Below, in pieces: positions 11,481-21,609 of a stretch of DNA of 64,000 bases; within the stretch, counting starts at the first letter, position 1; every line of letters starts with the position of its first letter. Location: contig NC_134535.1 in NCBI RefSeq assembly GCF_050624435.1, positions 126,095,731 to 126,159,730 on the forward strand, given 5' to 3'. The position numbers and the translations under genes were made by a program. Source of the DNA: Tenrec ecaudatus. Taxonomy: Eukaryota > Chordata > Mammalia > Afrosoricida > Tenrecidae. The notes under the pieces were generated by a model. It was not told the DNA's origin and searched no databases. It worked only from the letters and a program-made list of their open reading frames with translations.

Positions 11481-12189
11481 ATATTGGAACAAAGATAGAG
11501 AAATAATAAGTGGTATAGAGTTAAAATCCAGAAACTAATTCATAGGCAAATAGTCATCAAATTTTTTACAATGATTTCACTGAAATTTGATGCGTGAAAT
11601 AATGAATGGTTAATTTAGTGGGCATAATTTTTTTTTATTGCATGATGTTTAGCTCATCTCACAAACCAAAACCAATTTTACAAGGTTTGAAAATCAAAAA
11701 GCAAAAATTAAAACAATAAATCTCTGAGGTCAAGTAGTTGACGTAAATGTATGATACCTTCGGACTGGCTACCAATGATACTGATGTCAAGAGGGGGTAG
11801 AGGGGACCAGACCTCCCTCCTGGTGTTTCCAAGACTGTGATGTTTTAAAATATATTTTTATTTATTTATAAATGTATTATTAAATGAGAATGAATACATA
11901 CATCCCTCCAGAGTTCAATTGCATTAAGCAGAAGTATACAATTGCTATAACAATCAGTTTTCAAACATTCTTTTTCTTCCTGGGCTCCTCGACCCCATCC
12001 TGGCTTTCACAAGACTATGAGCTTGAAGAAAGCAGACTGCTGCCCTTCCTCCAGGGAAGTGGCTGGTGAGATCGAATTGGTGATTGGCAGTCATATGATT
12101 ATACAATGGGCCACCAGGACCTATTTTTGTAGTATGTGAAGATTTCTTAGAGAAACACAAACAAGGCTAATGAACTATGATGCAAAAAA

Positions 12190-12620
12190 CAAAACCTAGT
12201 TATATAATAGTTAATCACTTATCTTCATCCAAATATGCCAGCAAGAGAGTGCCAAAGAGGAAGAGAGAAATCACAGTGCATATCATCTGACCAAGAATTG
12301 AAAGCTAAAATCACAAGCTTCTTACAAACCCATATTGAAACAACAACTCAATAGAGACTGGGCAAAAGAAATTGGAATTTCAGAAAGGAAGACCCACATT
12401 GCTATCATTATAGAAAATGTGTGTTTCTACTTATCAGGGATATGCAAAACAAAACCATCACAATATGATACACCTGAAAGAATGGCTAATATGAAAAAAG
12501 ATTTGCCATATCAAGTGTTGATGAGGATGTTAAGCAGCTGGAATTTTAGAAATCTTTGAAGTGTAATATAGGAAAGAAGATCGTATTTTTGCATATAGGG
12601 TCAAAATGGGTTTAAATATA
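12190..12620 (+). mobile_element. Old L1 3' UTR fragment
   Basis: CAGGGATATGCAAAACAAAA, then AGAATGGCTAATATG and AGTGTTGATGAGGATGT, are the typical mammalian L1 3' UTR phrases. Confidence 0.7.
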
Positions 12621-12980
12621 TGATACATTACATCCATAGAAGAGTATAAAGAAAACATAGCATTTTCAGTTATTGTTATTGAGAGTTAAAGCAGATGAAC
12701 ATTATTTTCATGGGCAACTAGGAAATACATATTAGTCTATCAAAATGACTGTCCTAAGAAAATAATAATGATATTTTTAGGAGATCAATGTAGACATAGC
12801 TAAGAACTTTGTTTATTAGGGAATTATTAGCAAAAACATAAAAGTCAACAAATGGAACAAGATAGGAAATATTCAATAATATATTGAATTACTATAAAAT
12901 GGCATAAAATATATTTTCATGTAACAAAGAAATTTTAAATAGCTGATCAATTTTTAAAGCAGATAGAAAATGCTGTAAAC

Positions 12981-13171
12981 CAGTGGTTCTCAACCTTCCT
13001 AATGCCATGACCCTTTAATATAGTTCCTCAGGTTATGGTGACCCCATCCATAAAATTATTTTCGTTGCTACTTCATAACTCTAATTTTGCTACTGTTCTG
13101 AATCAGGCGACCACTGTGAAAGGGTCATCTGACTCCCAAAATGGTCATGACCCACTGGTTGAGAACCACAG
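12981..13171. mobile_element. SPIN-type hAT transposon (short non-autonomous copy)
   Basis: The ends CAGTGGTTCTCAACC and GGTTGAGAACCAC are inverted repeats. The interior has the SPIN hallmark phrases GACCCTTTAATA, AAAATTATTTTCGTTGCTAC and GTGAAAGGGTC. The 8-bp flanks CTGTAAAC and GTGTCAAC agree at 6 of 8 positions, as expected for a hAT target duplication. SPIN is known to have spread by horizontal transfer into several tetrapods, including a tenrec. Confidence 0.9.
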
Positions 13172-13589
13172 GTGTCAACAAACTTTATGTGTATGTGCCT
13201 GCATGGGTGTTTGGGTGTGCAGAGACTGAGGCTTGCTCTCTATTAAAATGAAAGGTTAGTGTTTAACAAATATTTTTGTTGGAAAAACTTTCTACTTTTA
13301 CTATAGAGACAACTTGTAACTTGTCCCAGGCTCCTGAAAAACGTAATGCTTTTTGGTACCAAATGGTGGATGAGATTTCACAGCTAGATAGGCAAAGCAA
13401 TGTGAACTAGAAGAATAGACTTTAATAATATGTTCCTACAAAATTATCTTTGAGAAAGGCCTGTTGGAGAGGTGGATCTTTCTTGGTCCAGTGAAATGTA
13501 TATTGACTGCTCTCATAGCTAAAAACACTACAAGGGAATCAGCACAGTAATTATGTATTTCATTTTCAGAGGTGACCACTGCTTCTCAG

Positions 13590-14767
13590 AGAGAGCCAGG
13601 TCTGGTAAGAACAGCCCTCGTTTCAAATGAAGACTGAGCATAAGAGTGGGACAAGAGGAAAGTCCAGGTAAACAGAGGAAAGAGCTAGGAGGCAAAGGGC
13701 ATTTATAAAGGTCTTTAAAAAGGTATGCACATATGTAAATATATTTATATATGAGGATGGGGAACTAGATCTATGTGCATATATTTATAGGTTTAGCATT
13801 AAGGCAGCAGATGGACATTGGGCCTCCACTCAACTACTCCCTTAATACAAGAAAATATTCTTCTATTAAACTGGCATTCTATGATGCTCACCCACCCAAC
13901 ACAATCACTGAAGACCAAGTGGGTGAATAAGCAAATGTAGTGAAGAAAGCTGATGGAGCCCTGCTATGAAAAGATATAGCATCTGGGATCTTAAAAACTT
14001 GAAAGTAAATAAGTGGCCATTTAGCTCAGAAGCAACAAAGCCCACACGGAGAAAGTATACCAGCCTGTGCGGTCATGAGGTGTCGAAGGGATCAGGTATC
14101 ATCAGAACAAAAAATTATATCATTGTGAATGGTGGGGGGACTGCAGAGAGGAGACCCAAAGCCCATTTGTAGGTCAATGGACATCCCCTTATGGAAGGGT
14201 TTCAGGGAGGAGATGAGCAAGCCAGGGTGCAATGTAGCAACAATGAAACATACAACTTTCCTCTAATTCCTAAATGCTTCCTCCACCACCACCACCCCAC
14301 TATCATGATCCCAATTCTACCTTATAAATCTGGCTAGACCAGAGGATGTACACTGGTACAGATGGGAACTGGAAACACAAGGATACCAGGGCCGATGATC
14401 CCTTCAGGACCAGGGGTGTGAGGGGCGATACTGGGAGGGTAGAGGGTGAGTAGGTTGGAAAGGGGGAACCGATTACAAGGATCTACATGTGATATCCTCC
14501 TGGGGGACGGAAAACAGAAAAGGGGGTGAAGGGAGACGTCGGAGAGGGTACAATATGACAAAATAATAATTTGTAAATTATCAAGTTTTCATGAGGGAGG
14601 GGAGAGGGGTGGGGAAATAATGAAGAGCTGATGCCAAGGGCTTGGGTGGAGAGCGGATGTTTTGAGAATGATGAGGCAATGAATGTACAAATGTGCTTTA
14701 CACAATTGATGTATGTATGGATTGTGATAAGAGTTATATGAGCCCCTAATATAATGATTAAAACATA
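13590..14767 (+). mobile_element. L1 3' UTR copy, 5'-truncated
   Basis: It opens with GGGACAAGAGGAAAGTCCAG and the AGGAAAGAGCTAGGAGGCAA box, passes the TATGATGCTCACCC box and ends GAGCCCCTAATATAATG at about 14757. Confidence 0.75.
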
Positions 14768-14769
14768 AC

Positions 14770-16560
14770 ACCCCTCATTGGCATGTGGCCCATACTCAAG
14801 GAACTAGAATTTCTAAGACATACACTAATGGAGTGAGGAGCAGAAATTTCCTACTACTCTTGGCAGGGTTAGAATTTCCCAAAGGAGCAAGATGAAGATT
14901 CAGAGCGGAGAAGCTTGAACCAGGGAGAAAAGATAGAGAGATGGGAAAATTACTGACAGGGTCAGGACCAAGATTAACATGAAGAACTGCTGATTCTATC
15001 ACCATGAGGATTGAACATTCTTATGTTGGAACTTAAACATGTATGTCTGGAACCCCTCAGAGGCAGGACACCCCCAGACATGTAGGGATTGAGGGAGCCG
15101 CTGAGGAGAAATTCCAGAGAAGGACATTCACAGCGACAGGGCTCTTCCTAAACAGTAGATCTTAAAGAACGTCGTGAAGTCTGTGTGGTACATGGTTCAT
15201 GCTGTTGGCTGCCCACGGAAATACTGGCGGTTCAGTGCTGCACAGACAGAAGGCCTGGTGTGTCCTTTGTAAAGAACACCGTTGAAAATGCTGAGCATGG
15301 CTGTGCTCTGACATGATGGCCTCACCATGAGGCTAAATCAATTCACCACTGACTTTTCTTGTTTTTGTTTTTCTTTTTTGAAGAGGAAGCCAGAGAACAA
15401 GGTCCAGTGTCCCCACTGAGGCTGGGATACACTGACCAAGGTGCGTCCTGAAATCTGCAAGACTAGATCCCTTTCCTGCCTTCAGCACTGCTATCAAGGA
15501 ACCCACGGACACCTATATTCGACATTACTTTTCTCTGCACTGGGGTTGGAGGACATCCACCCAAAGGGCAGGAAGGGAAACATCACACGGACGAAGATAA
15601 GGGTCTGCCAAGAACTCAGTGCTGGGGAAAGATTACAATAAAACAGACACACACATGAGCTGTGGGTTTGTGGGGGGATGTCAAAGAACTCAAAGTCAGG
15701 CGCAGACTGCAGGTGCAGGGTCAACTGGAGTTTAACCAGAGTTGACATTGGGAGGGTTTTCTTCACAGTAGCAAGACTTCCCTGTCTGTCCATGCACACA
15801 CAGCATCACTACCACCTGTGCCATCAAATACAACAGCCAAACTTGAGAAAGTGTGAGCTCTGTTCTCACACCTAAGAAATGGACTTCTACGGAGCACACA
15901 GACTGCTTTCCCACTTAGCTTTCACATAACCTCAAATGCCACTCACATATTATTCCTCTTTCTCTCAGACATACATGTTTTCATATGTACACATGCACAT
16001 ACATATATACCCTCACAGACAGACACTCGAGGTTACAGCCTAAAGCAGTAGAAATACCAAGTCCCTACTGGAAGAAGACATATTGGCAAAACTAAGAGGT
16101 ACAAATCAGGCACCCGTCATGAGCTAGTCACTCAGCCATCATTCATTATGGGAAAACTGACACGTGGTCTGGAAGTCTCAAGGCTTGTAGATGTTGTGGA
16201 AGAGAGTTGGAACATAGACTCAGTTCAACCTGAAGACACATTTTTCAACTCCCTCACAATCCACTGGCAACAGTGGAAAACAGAGATGCTCGAGGAGAAA
16301 ATCCAACAGTCACTGTCATGAAGTTTCACCAATCCCCCCAGACAACTAGACCCACTGCCCTAGGGTTGATCCTGACCCTGAGGAACCCCAGATAGGCAGT
16401 ACATTGTCCTGAAGCTGATCTTCTCAGCAATCTCCTGTGAGCCCTCTGAATTTAAAGGGCAAACCTTGAGGCTAGCAGTCCTTATAAGTGGTCACAATCA
16501 ACGGGTCACTAATGATTATTGTTCAGAGCCCTGAGCTAACCTGATAGGGCTCTACAGATT
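14770..16560. other. Intronic-like stretch downstream of the second first exon
   Basis: I looked on the minus strand for SRCR hallmarks (a VVCRQLGCG-type core, a CSG|gt donor) and saw none. No repeat family is clear either. If the second WC1-like gene had an intron 1, this would be its start. Confidence 0.5.
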
Positions 16561-16582
16561 TAGGAAGTAAAGCCAGGCTTAC

Positions 16583-16667
16583 CTTGAGCTCCTGCTAAGA
16601 CCCCGGGGAGAAGACTAATAAGTCCCTGGAGAGCAGAGCGCCCTCTTATCATCATTGTGATGCTCAT
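16583..16667 (-). pseudogene. Second WC1-like first exon (signal peptide), gene body missing
   Basis: From the ATG at 16665-16667 the frame encodes 28 residues starting MSITMMIRGR, with a hydrophobic core (LISLLPGVL) and an AGAQ end. It stops in phase 1 at a good donor (caag|gtaagc). The GR-x-x-L-x-GL-x-x-LL-x-G pattern aligns with WC1 leaders. The upstream DNA is alignable to the main gene's promoter, so this is a paralogous first exon. I see no SRCR exon between it and 3.9 kb. It may still be transcribed; the exon itself has no defect. Confidence 0.65.
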
Positions 16668-16751
16668 GTCCTCAGGTCGCTGCCTCCGTGTCCTCCAAGT
16701 AGCAAAAGAGTCCTCTCAGCTCTTCTCACGGCTTGTAAAGCACGGAGGGGA

Positions 16752-16760
16752 TTTTATATA
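16752..16760 (-). promoter_or_regulatory. TATA box of the second WC1-like promoter
   Basis: TATATAAAA on the minus strand lies 85 bp upstream of the ATG at 16667. It is followed by TCCCCTCC, as in the main promoter. It is a better TATA match than the main gene's box. Confidence 0.65.
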
Positions 16761-16792
16761 GCCCCGTGCCCTGACATCACCATCTTCCCGAA

Positions 16793-16797
16793 CCAAT
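16793..16797 (-). promoter_or_regulatory. Inverted CCAAT box of the second WC1-like promoter
   Basis: ATTGG within TTCTATTGGTTC lies 33 bp upstream of the TATA start, exactly as at 60755. A CRE-like TGATGTCA (minus strand) lies between the two boxes at about 16771-16778. Farther upstream, CACCAATTAGA and TCCTTATATGAG (plus strand) occur in both promoters. Confidence 0.55.
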
Positions 16798-16929
16798 AGA
16801 AGCTCAATGAGACATCTGCATTGCCATCAAGGGCATGTAACAGTAGCTTTATGAAATGAAAACACCAATTAGATGCCGAGTGTAAAATATTTCCTTATAT
16901 GAGATGCAAACACTTCATGATGTCGGGTG

Positions 16930-17820
16930 TCATTCTGTTCTTGAGGCTGATAGAGAAAAGATCTATTAAGAATAAATATAGCATTTCTTCCTACAACCCA
17001 GGTATCCGGCTCAGCTGCTTGAATCAAATGCCTGGCTCTTGGATTGTTCTCCTCAGCCCACCGGCCCAAGAAAATACACTTTGTGTTGACTTGAACCTAG
17101 GCCTCCTGTTTCATTGAGCCAAATAATCAAAATGTCATGGCTACAGGGTAGTGCCTAAGAGCAACAATAGAGTCAGGTAATGGAGAATTGGGGTTAGAGA
17201 GATGAACAATTCTCCATTAATCACAAGGACGGTGACACTGGACTTTAAACAGGAGAATTCCTATTCCTGTCACTTCTGGCTAAGTGCAGCTTCAGGAAGG
17301 TCCCAGAGTCCCGAGCCCTTGTGGAGATCAAGTACAAGACTGACTTTCTTCTCTTCCCTCACGTCACAGAGAGCCTCTTGCATTTAGAGGAAATGGCCGG
17401 TACACACGTTTCACTGAAGGAGAAACTACCTGCTCCTGGATTACAGTCAGGGGACACCCTACACGTTAGTGACGACATTAACCCCCATTTTATAAAACAG
17501 CAGTCTGTTCATAGCAATCAGTTTTAGAAACTAGAACAGGGGCGCCCATTTTCTCCTGAGTTCTCTTTTTCAACAGTTCCTCTTCTGACCCTTTATTTTA
17601 ATATAAACTAACTAGTCCACTGGCACAATCTTTTCTGGCCTTGACCAAAGCTCTAAATAAATAGGATGGCTCATGTTACAGTTTGGAAATGAAAACAGTT
17701 TGATACAAATTATCCATCTCACTTTTGGTTCTCAGCAAATACCCTTCTCTCACTTTAAAAGCTCCATATGGAAGGATTTTGAACCATGCGTGGCACAGGG
17801 CACTAAAGCTGTGAATTAGT
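16930..17820. other. Flank upstream of the second promoter
   Basis: Homology with the main gene's upstream region stops near 16920. No gene is visible beyond it. Confidence 0.4.
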
Positions 17821-17823
17821 GTA

Positions 17824-18000
17824 AAGTGCCCTGGTGGCTTAGTGCCACATTGGGCTGCTGTTCAAACCACCAACTGCTCCACAGGAGAAAGATGAGGCTT
17901 TCTTTCCTAAATAGATTTAGAGCCTCTCCCCAAGGGCAGTTCTACTCTGTCCTATAAGATTGCTATGAATCAGCATTGACTCCAAGGCTGTCAGTTTATT
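17824..18000 (+). repeat. AfroSINE copy
   Basis: TGCCCTGGTGGCTTAGTG, CAGGAGAAAGATGAGGC and AGTTCTACTCTGTCCTATA are the three landmarks of the tRNA-derived AfroSINE. This copy is among the most complete here and identifies the genome as afrotherian. Confidence 0.82.
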
Positions 18001-18403
18001 TATTTTTTACCTTTATTGCTATTCAGCAAATGCTTATAACATGTTACTGGTTACTGACCTTTTACTAGATGCTGGGGGTGGGGGAACGGGGATGTTAAAC
18101 AAGTCAGACTATCTTTAATGTCTATTTTAGAAAAGAAGACTGATATTAGGCAAATAAATGGTTAAGTGACGAGCACTCAAAAGGTACTATTAAGTAAAGG
18201 AAGTGGCCAGCGTGATCATACAGTAGGAAGACACAAGCCAGGTGGAAATGGTAGTGGAGGCATAAGGGCTGCAAGATTATGAAGGACATTTTTCACAAAG
18301 AGCTGTATTTGAACAGAGGTATGCAAGATTAAGAGCAATCTATAAAAGCAGAAAAGCATTCCAAGTAGCACGAACTCCCTCCTCTCCCTGCCCAGATCTC
18401 CCA

Positions 18404-18565
18404 GACCTACTGCCATCAAATTGATTCTGACTCACAGTGACCCTATGCGTGTCAGAGGCTGTAAATCTTTACTGCCTCAACTTTCTCCTGCAGAGTCACA
18501 GGTGGACTTAAACCACCAACCTTGTAGTTGTCAGGCCACCACTTCCTCAACACTGCCACCAGGGT
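18404..18565 (-). repeat. AfroSINE copy, reverse orientation
   Basis: GATTCTGACTCACAGTGACC and ACTTAAACCACCAACCTTG are inverse AfroSINE landmarks. Confidence 0.7.
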
Positions 18566-18799
18566 TCTGAGGAGTACTGAAGCACATAGAAATAGCCTGA
18601 GGTAGGAAAGCACTTTGCTTTTGATCAGATATCTGAAAAATCCAGGGAGATGGTGAAGCAGGAAGAGCAAGGAGGAAAGAGGAATGGGCGGATGCAGAAA
18701 GGGAGGCTAATGCACATCGGAAAGGATCTTGTTAAAAAACAAAATCTTGAATTTGATCTTAATTGCTATAGGAAGTCACTTGGTGGTTTTATATTTTAG

Positions 18800-19110
18800 G
18801 AGATTGTTATCTTAGTTACCTAGTACTGCTATCACAGAAATACCACATATAAGTGGCTTTAACCAACAGAAATCTAATTTTCATAAGCCAGGAGGCTAGA
18901 AGTCTGAATTCAGGTCATTGGCCCTATGGGATGACTTTCTCTCTGTGTGTTGGCTCTGTGAGAAGGTCTTGGTCTCTGAGCTCCTACTTCTGAGTGAGTT
19001 TCATGACCTTTGGCATCTCTTTCCCCTTCCCTGTATGCTTGTTGAAGCTCTTATGCATCTCAACAGAGAGCAATTCAAGACACATTCTATATTAATCTTG
19101 TTCCTTTGAA
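18800..19110 (+). repeat. Afrotherian-type dispersed repeat (LTR-like)
   Basis: TTAGTTACCTAGTACTGCTA, then AATACCACATATAAGTGGC and GGAGGCTAGAAGTCTGAATT, are phrases I associate with an abundant repeat of elephant-like genomes. I cannot name it. Confidence 0.4.
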
Positions 19111-19221
19111 GACTGAAGTATCAATTATTCCATATGTACGTGAAAGCTGGATAATGAATAAGGAAGACCACAGAAGAACTGATGCATTTGGGTGATGGTG
19201 TTGGCCAACTCAAACCCAAAA

Positions 19222-19370
19222 TACAGTTATTGCTGTCCAGTCAATGCTGACTCACAGTCGTGTCTGGTGAGTTTCTGAGACTGTAACTGTTCACTGGGAG
19301 TAGAAAGCCCCTTCTCTCTTGCATGGAGAGGCTGGTGGTTTTCAACTGCAGACCTTGCCCATGTGCATTG
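19222..19370 (-). repeat. AfroSINE copy, reverse orientation
   Basis: CAGTCAATGCTGACTCACAG and AGGCTGGTGGTTTTCAACTG mark an inverted, diverged AfroSINE just before the RTE fragment at 19385. Confidence 0.6.
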
Positions 19371-19384
19371 GTATTGGCAAAGAC

Positions 19385-19735
19385 TATTGAAGATGCTGCC
19401 ACAGCACAAATAATTCTGTCTTGGAAGAAGGACAGTCAGAATGCTCTGAAAATCCAGTATGGTGAGACTTATATACTTTAGATATGTTATCAGGAAAGAT
19501 CTGTCCCTGGAAAGTAGAGGGGTCATTGAAAAAAGAGGTGGACTATCAAGGAGATGGATGAACATAGTATCTGCAAAAATGGGTTCAAATATAACAATTT
19601 TGAAGATAGTGCAGGATCAGACAGTGTTTCATTCTATTGTATGTAAGGTCAATATGTGCCAGACTGACATGGGCCTCATTAGTATAAGAAAGACAAGTCA
19701 TTCCAAATGGGCTTATAACCAAAGACACAGAGGTT
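19385..19735 (+). mobile_element. RTE/BovB 3' fragment
   Basis: The stretch is homologous to the 3' end of the RTE element at 25.2 kb. It has CAGAATGCTC followed by TGGTGAGACTTATA and a typical GGAAAGATCTGTCCCTGGA segment. It is 5'-truncated and short. Confidence 0.65.
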
Positions 19736-20184
19736 AATTTACAAGAAACATTGTGGGGGGGGAGAAATATTGTGGGGATCCACAAGTCAATCCATCCAGG
19801 TTCTTCTATTTAGTTTGTATGTTTTATCTGCCAGATATTTGAGGCAAGTAGATTGAGACTATATTTGTAACCATGGGATATTTAAGGATAAAATTAATGT
19901 AAAATAAATGTCACAGATTTTGATTACTCTATCTAATTAAATCTGTTTCTGAACATGTCCTCTTGGATGGAGATCAACTGGTATCGGTCAAGAGGGGAAG
20001 GAGGGGGGGTTGGAGCATGGAAGATGTGGCTGCTCAGTTCATGGTTATCCCCATGACAACCATTGCCCTCTGTTATGAGCGTCTCAGACTGGTCCTTCCC
20101 CATTCTGCCAGCAGTGCTGTCTGGTATCCACATGGTCTTTTAGAAACACATTTTAAATATTTATTCGTTGGTCTGTTGATGTGA

Positions 20185-20350
20185 GATATGCGATCTGGTG
20201 GTGCTGTTGGGTGAGCAGTGAAATGCTAGCAGCAGGGGCCTCCTCAAGAGAAAGACGAGGCTGACTGCCCAGGAAAGGCTTATAGTCTCAGGACTCCCAG
20301 ATATGATTGCTGTGCACTAGAAAGGACTGGATGGAGTGGCAGTGGATGTT
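20185..20350 (+). repeat. AfroSINE copy, diverged
   Basis: GATCTGGTGGTGCTGTTGGG followed by AGAGAAAGACGAGGCTG keeps the order of SINE landmarks in a degraded form. Confidence 0.5.
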
Positions 20351-21044
20351 CATGTGTATTTAAATATAAATTAAAACTACATCATACGCTAGTTATTATA
20401 AAAATACTCCACAGGAAAGTTAAGTTGTAGCATCCATGTTTCCATCAGACCATTTGAATAATTTTGTGATTTTTAGAAATCTATGATTTCTCCCTCTAGC
20501 CTTGTTAATGCTGAGATCTGATTTGTTGTAAGAAACGTGCCAAACTCTTTTTACTTTGACTTTTTATTAATTAATATTAACATTGATAGTTACTTTACAA
20601 TAAATATATTATTTATTTATGACAAATAATTTTTATTTATATAATTGTCAATAGGTTGAGAATTTCTTAACAATGTGATGTTTTTCAAGATGCTATAACC
20701 TCCATTTCTATTGATCCTAATGTATTAAAAAGTTTCACACTTAAAACACTGCCTGATGATTTATTCTTTATCATTATGATACAATGTCTTTATCATTAAA
20801 GAGAGTACAGTGATCATGTTTGAAATGCCATATTTAATTTGACAGAATATAATATTTGGGCTGGATGAGAGGCTAGGTATAATGATGGTGAACAACATGG
20901 AACCCACTTCTGGGCTTCCTGGGTTTGAATTTCAATTCTACCACTTTAAAAAGTTTTAAGTGACTTTTTGACTCAATTTTTTTTATTTTTATAATTTGGA
21001 ATACTGTACAAATTACAGTGTTCAAATGAGTTCAAATATTAATT

Positions 21045-21247
21045 GGAGCGCTGGTTTCATAGTGGTTAGGCACTGGGCTGCTAAACACAAGGTCAGCAGT
21101 TTGGAACCACCAGCTGCTCCTTGAGAGAAAGATGAGGCTTTTTACTTCTGAAAAGTAGTAAAAGTTGCAGAAACCCACAACGGGGCAGATCTACCCTGTT
21201 CCATAGGGTTGCTATGAACCTGCATAGACTTGATAGCAGTGAATTTA
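21045..21247 (+). repeat. AfroSINE copy
   Basis: AGTGGTTAGGCACTGGGCTG, ACCACCAGCTGCTCC, GAGAAAGATGAGGC and TTCCATAGGGTTGCTATGA are clear AfroSINE landmarks. Confidence 0.8.
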
Positions 21248-21369
21248 GATTTTGGTGCCTGGTATAGAATTACACACTAGAGAGTGTGAGTTGTCATTTG
21301 ATTATCACAATTAATGTTGCTAATGCCTGTACAAGATGAGTGTTCAGAGGATTTTAGGACAATTATACC

Positions 21370-21570
21370 ATTCACCAATTGCCATTGAGTAGATTCCCAC
21401 TCACAGTGACCCTGAAAATCAGAGCAGAACTTCTCCTGTGGGATTCTGAAGTTTTAAATCTTTACAAGAGTGGTGGGTTTGCCACCCAAGGGGAGGGTAT
21501 TGTTTATATCTCCACAGGGAAAGAGGGACCAGACTTCAACCCAGTGCCTCAAGGTGTGAAGGCAACATTC
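21370..21570 (-). repeat. AfroSINE copy, reverse orientation
   Basis: AATTGCCATTGAGTAGATTC and ACTCACAGTGACCCTGAAAA mark an inverted copy next to the start of the long L1 3' UTR copy. Confidence 0.65.
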
Positions 21571-21609
21571 TGGTGTGGAATAGGGAACCATTAGAGAGGT
21601 CTAGGAAGC

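Noticed and set aside
15494-15799. 101-codon minus-strand frame just beyond the second signal-peptide exon, tested as its exon 2
   Set aside because: No SRCR, Ig or other domain is visible, no phase-1 acceptor stands at a fitting place, and cysteine spacing does not match the receptor family.
17824-21247. tRNA-like A and B box sequences
   Set aside because: They belong to AfroSINE heads; no complete tRNA cloverleaf is present.
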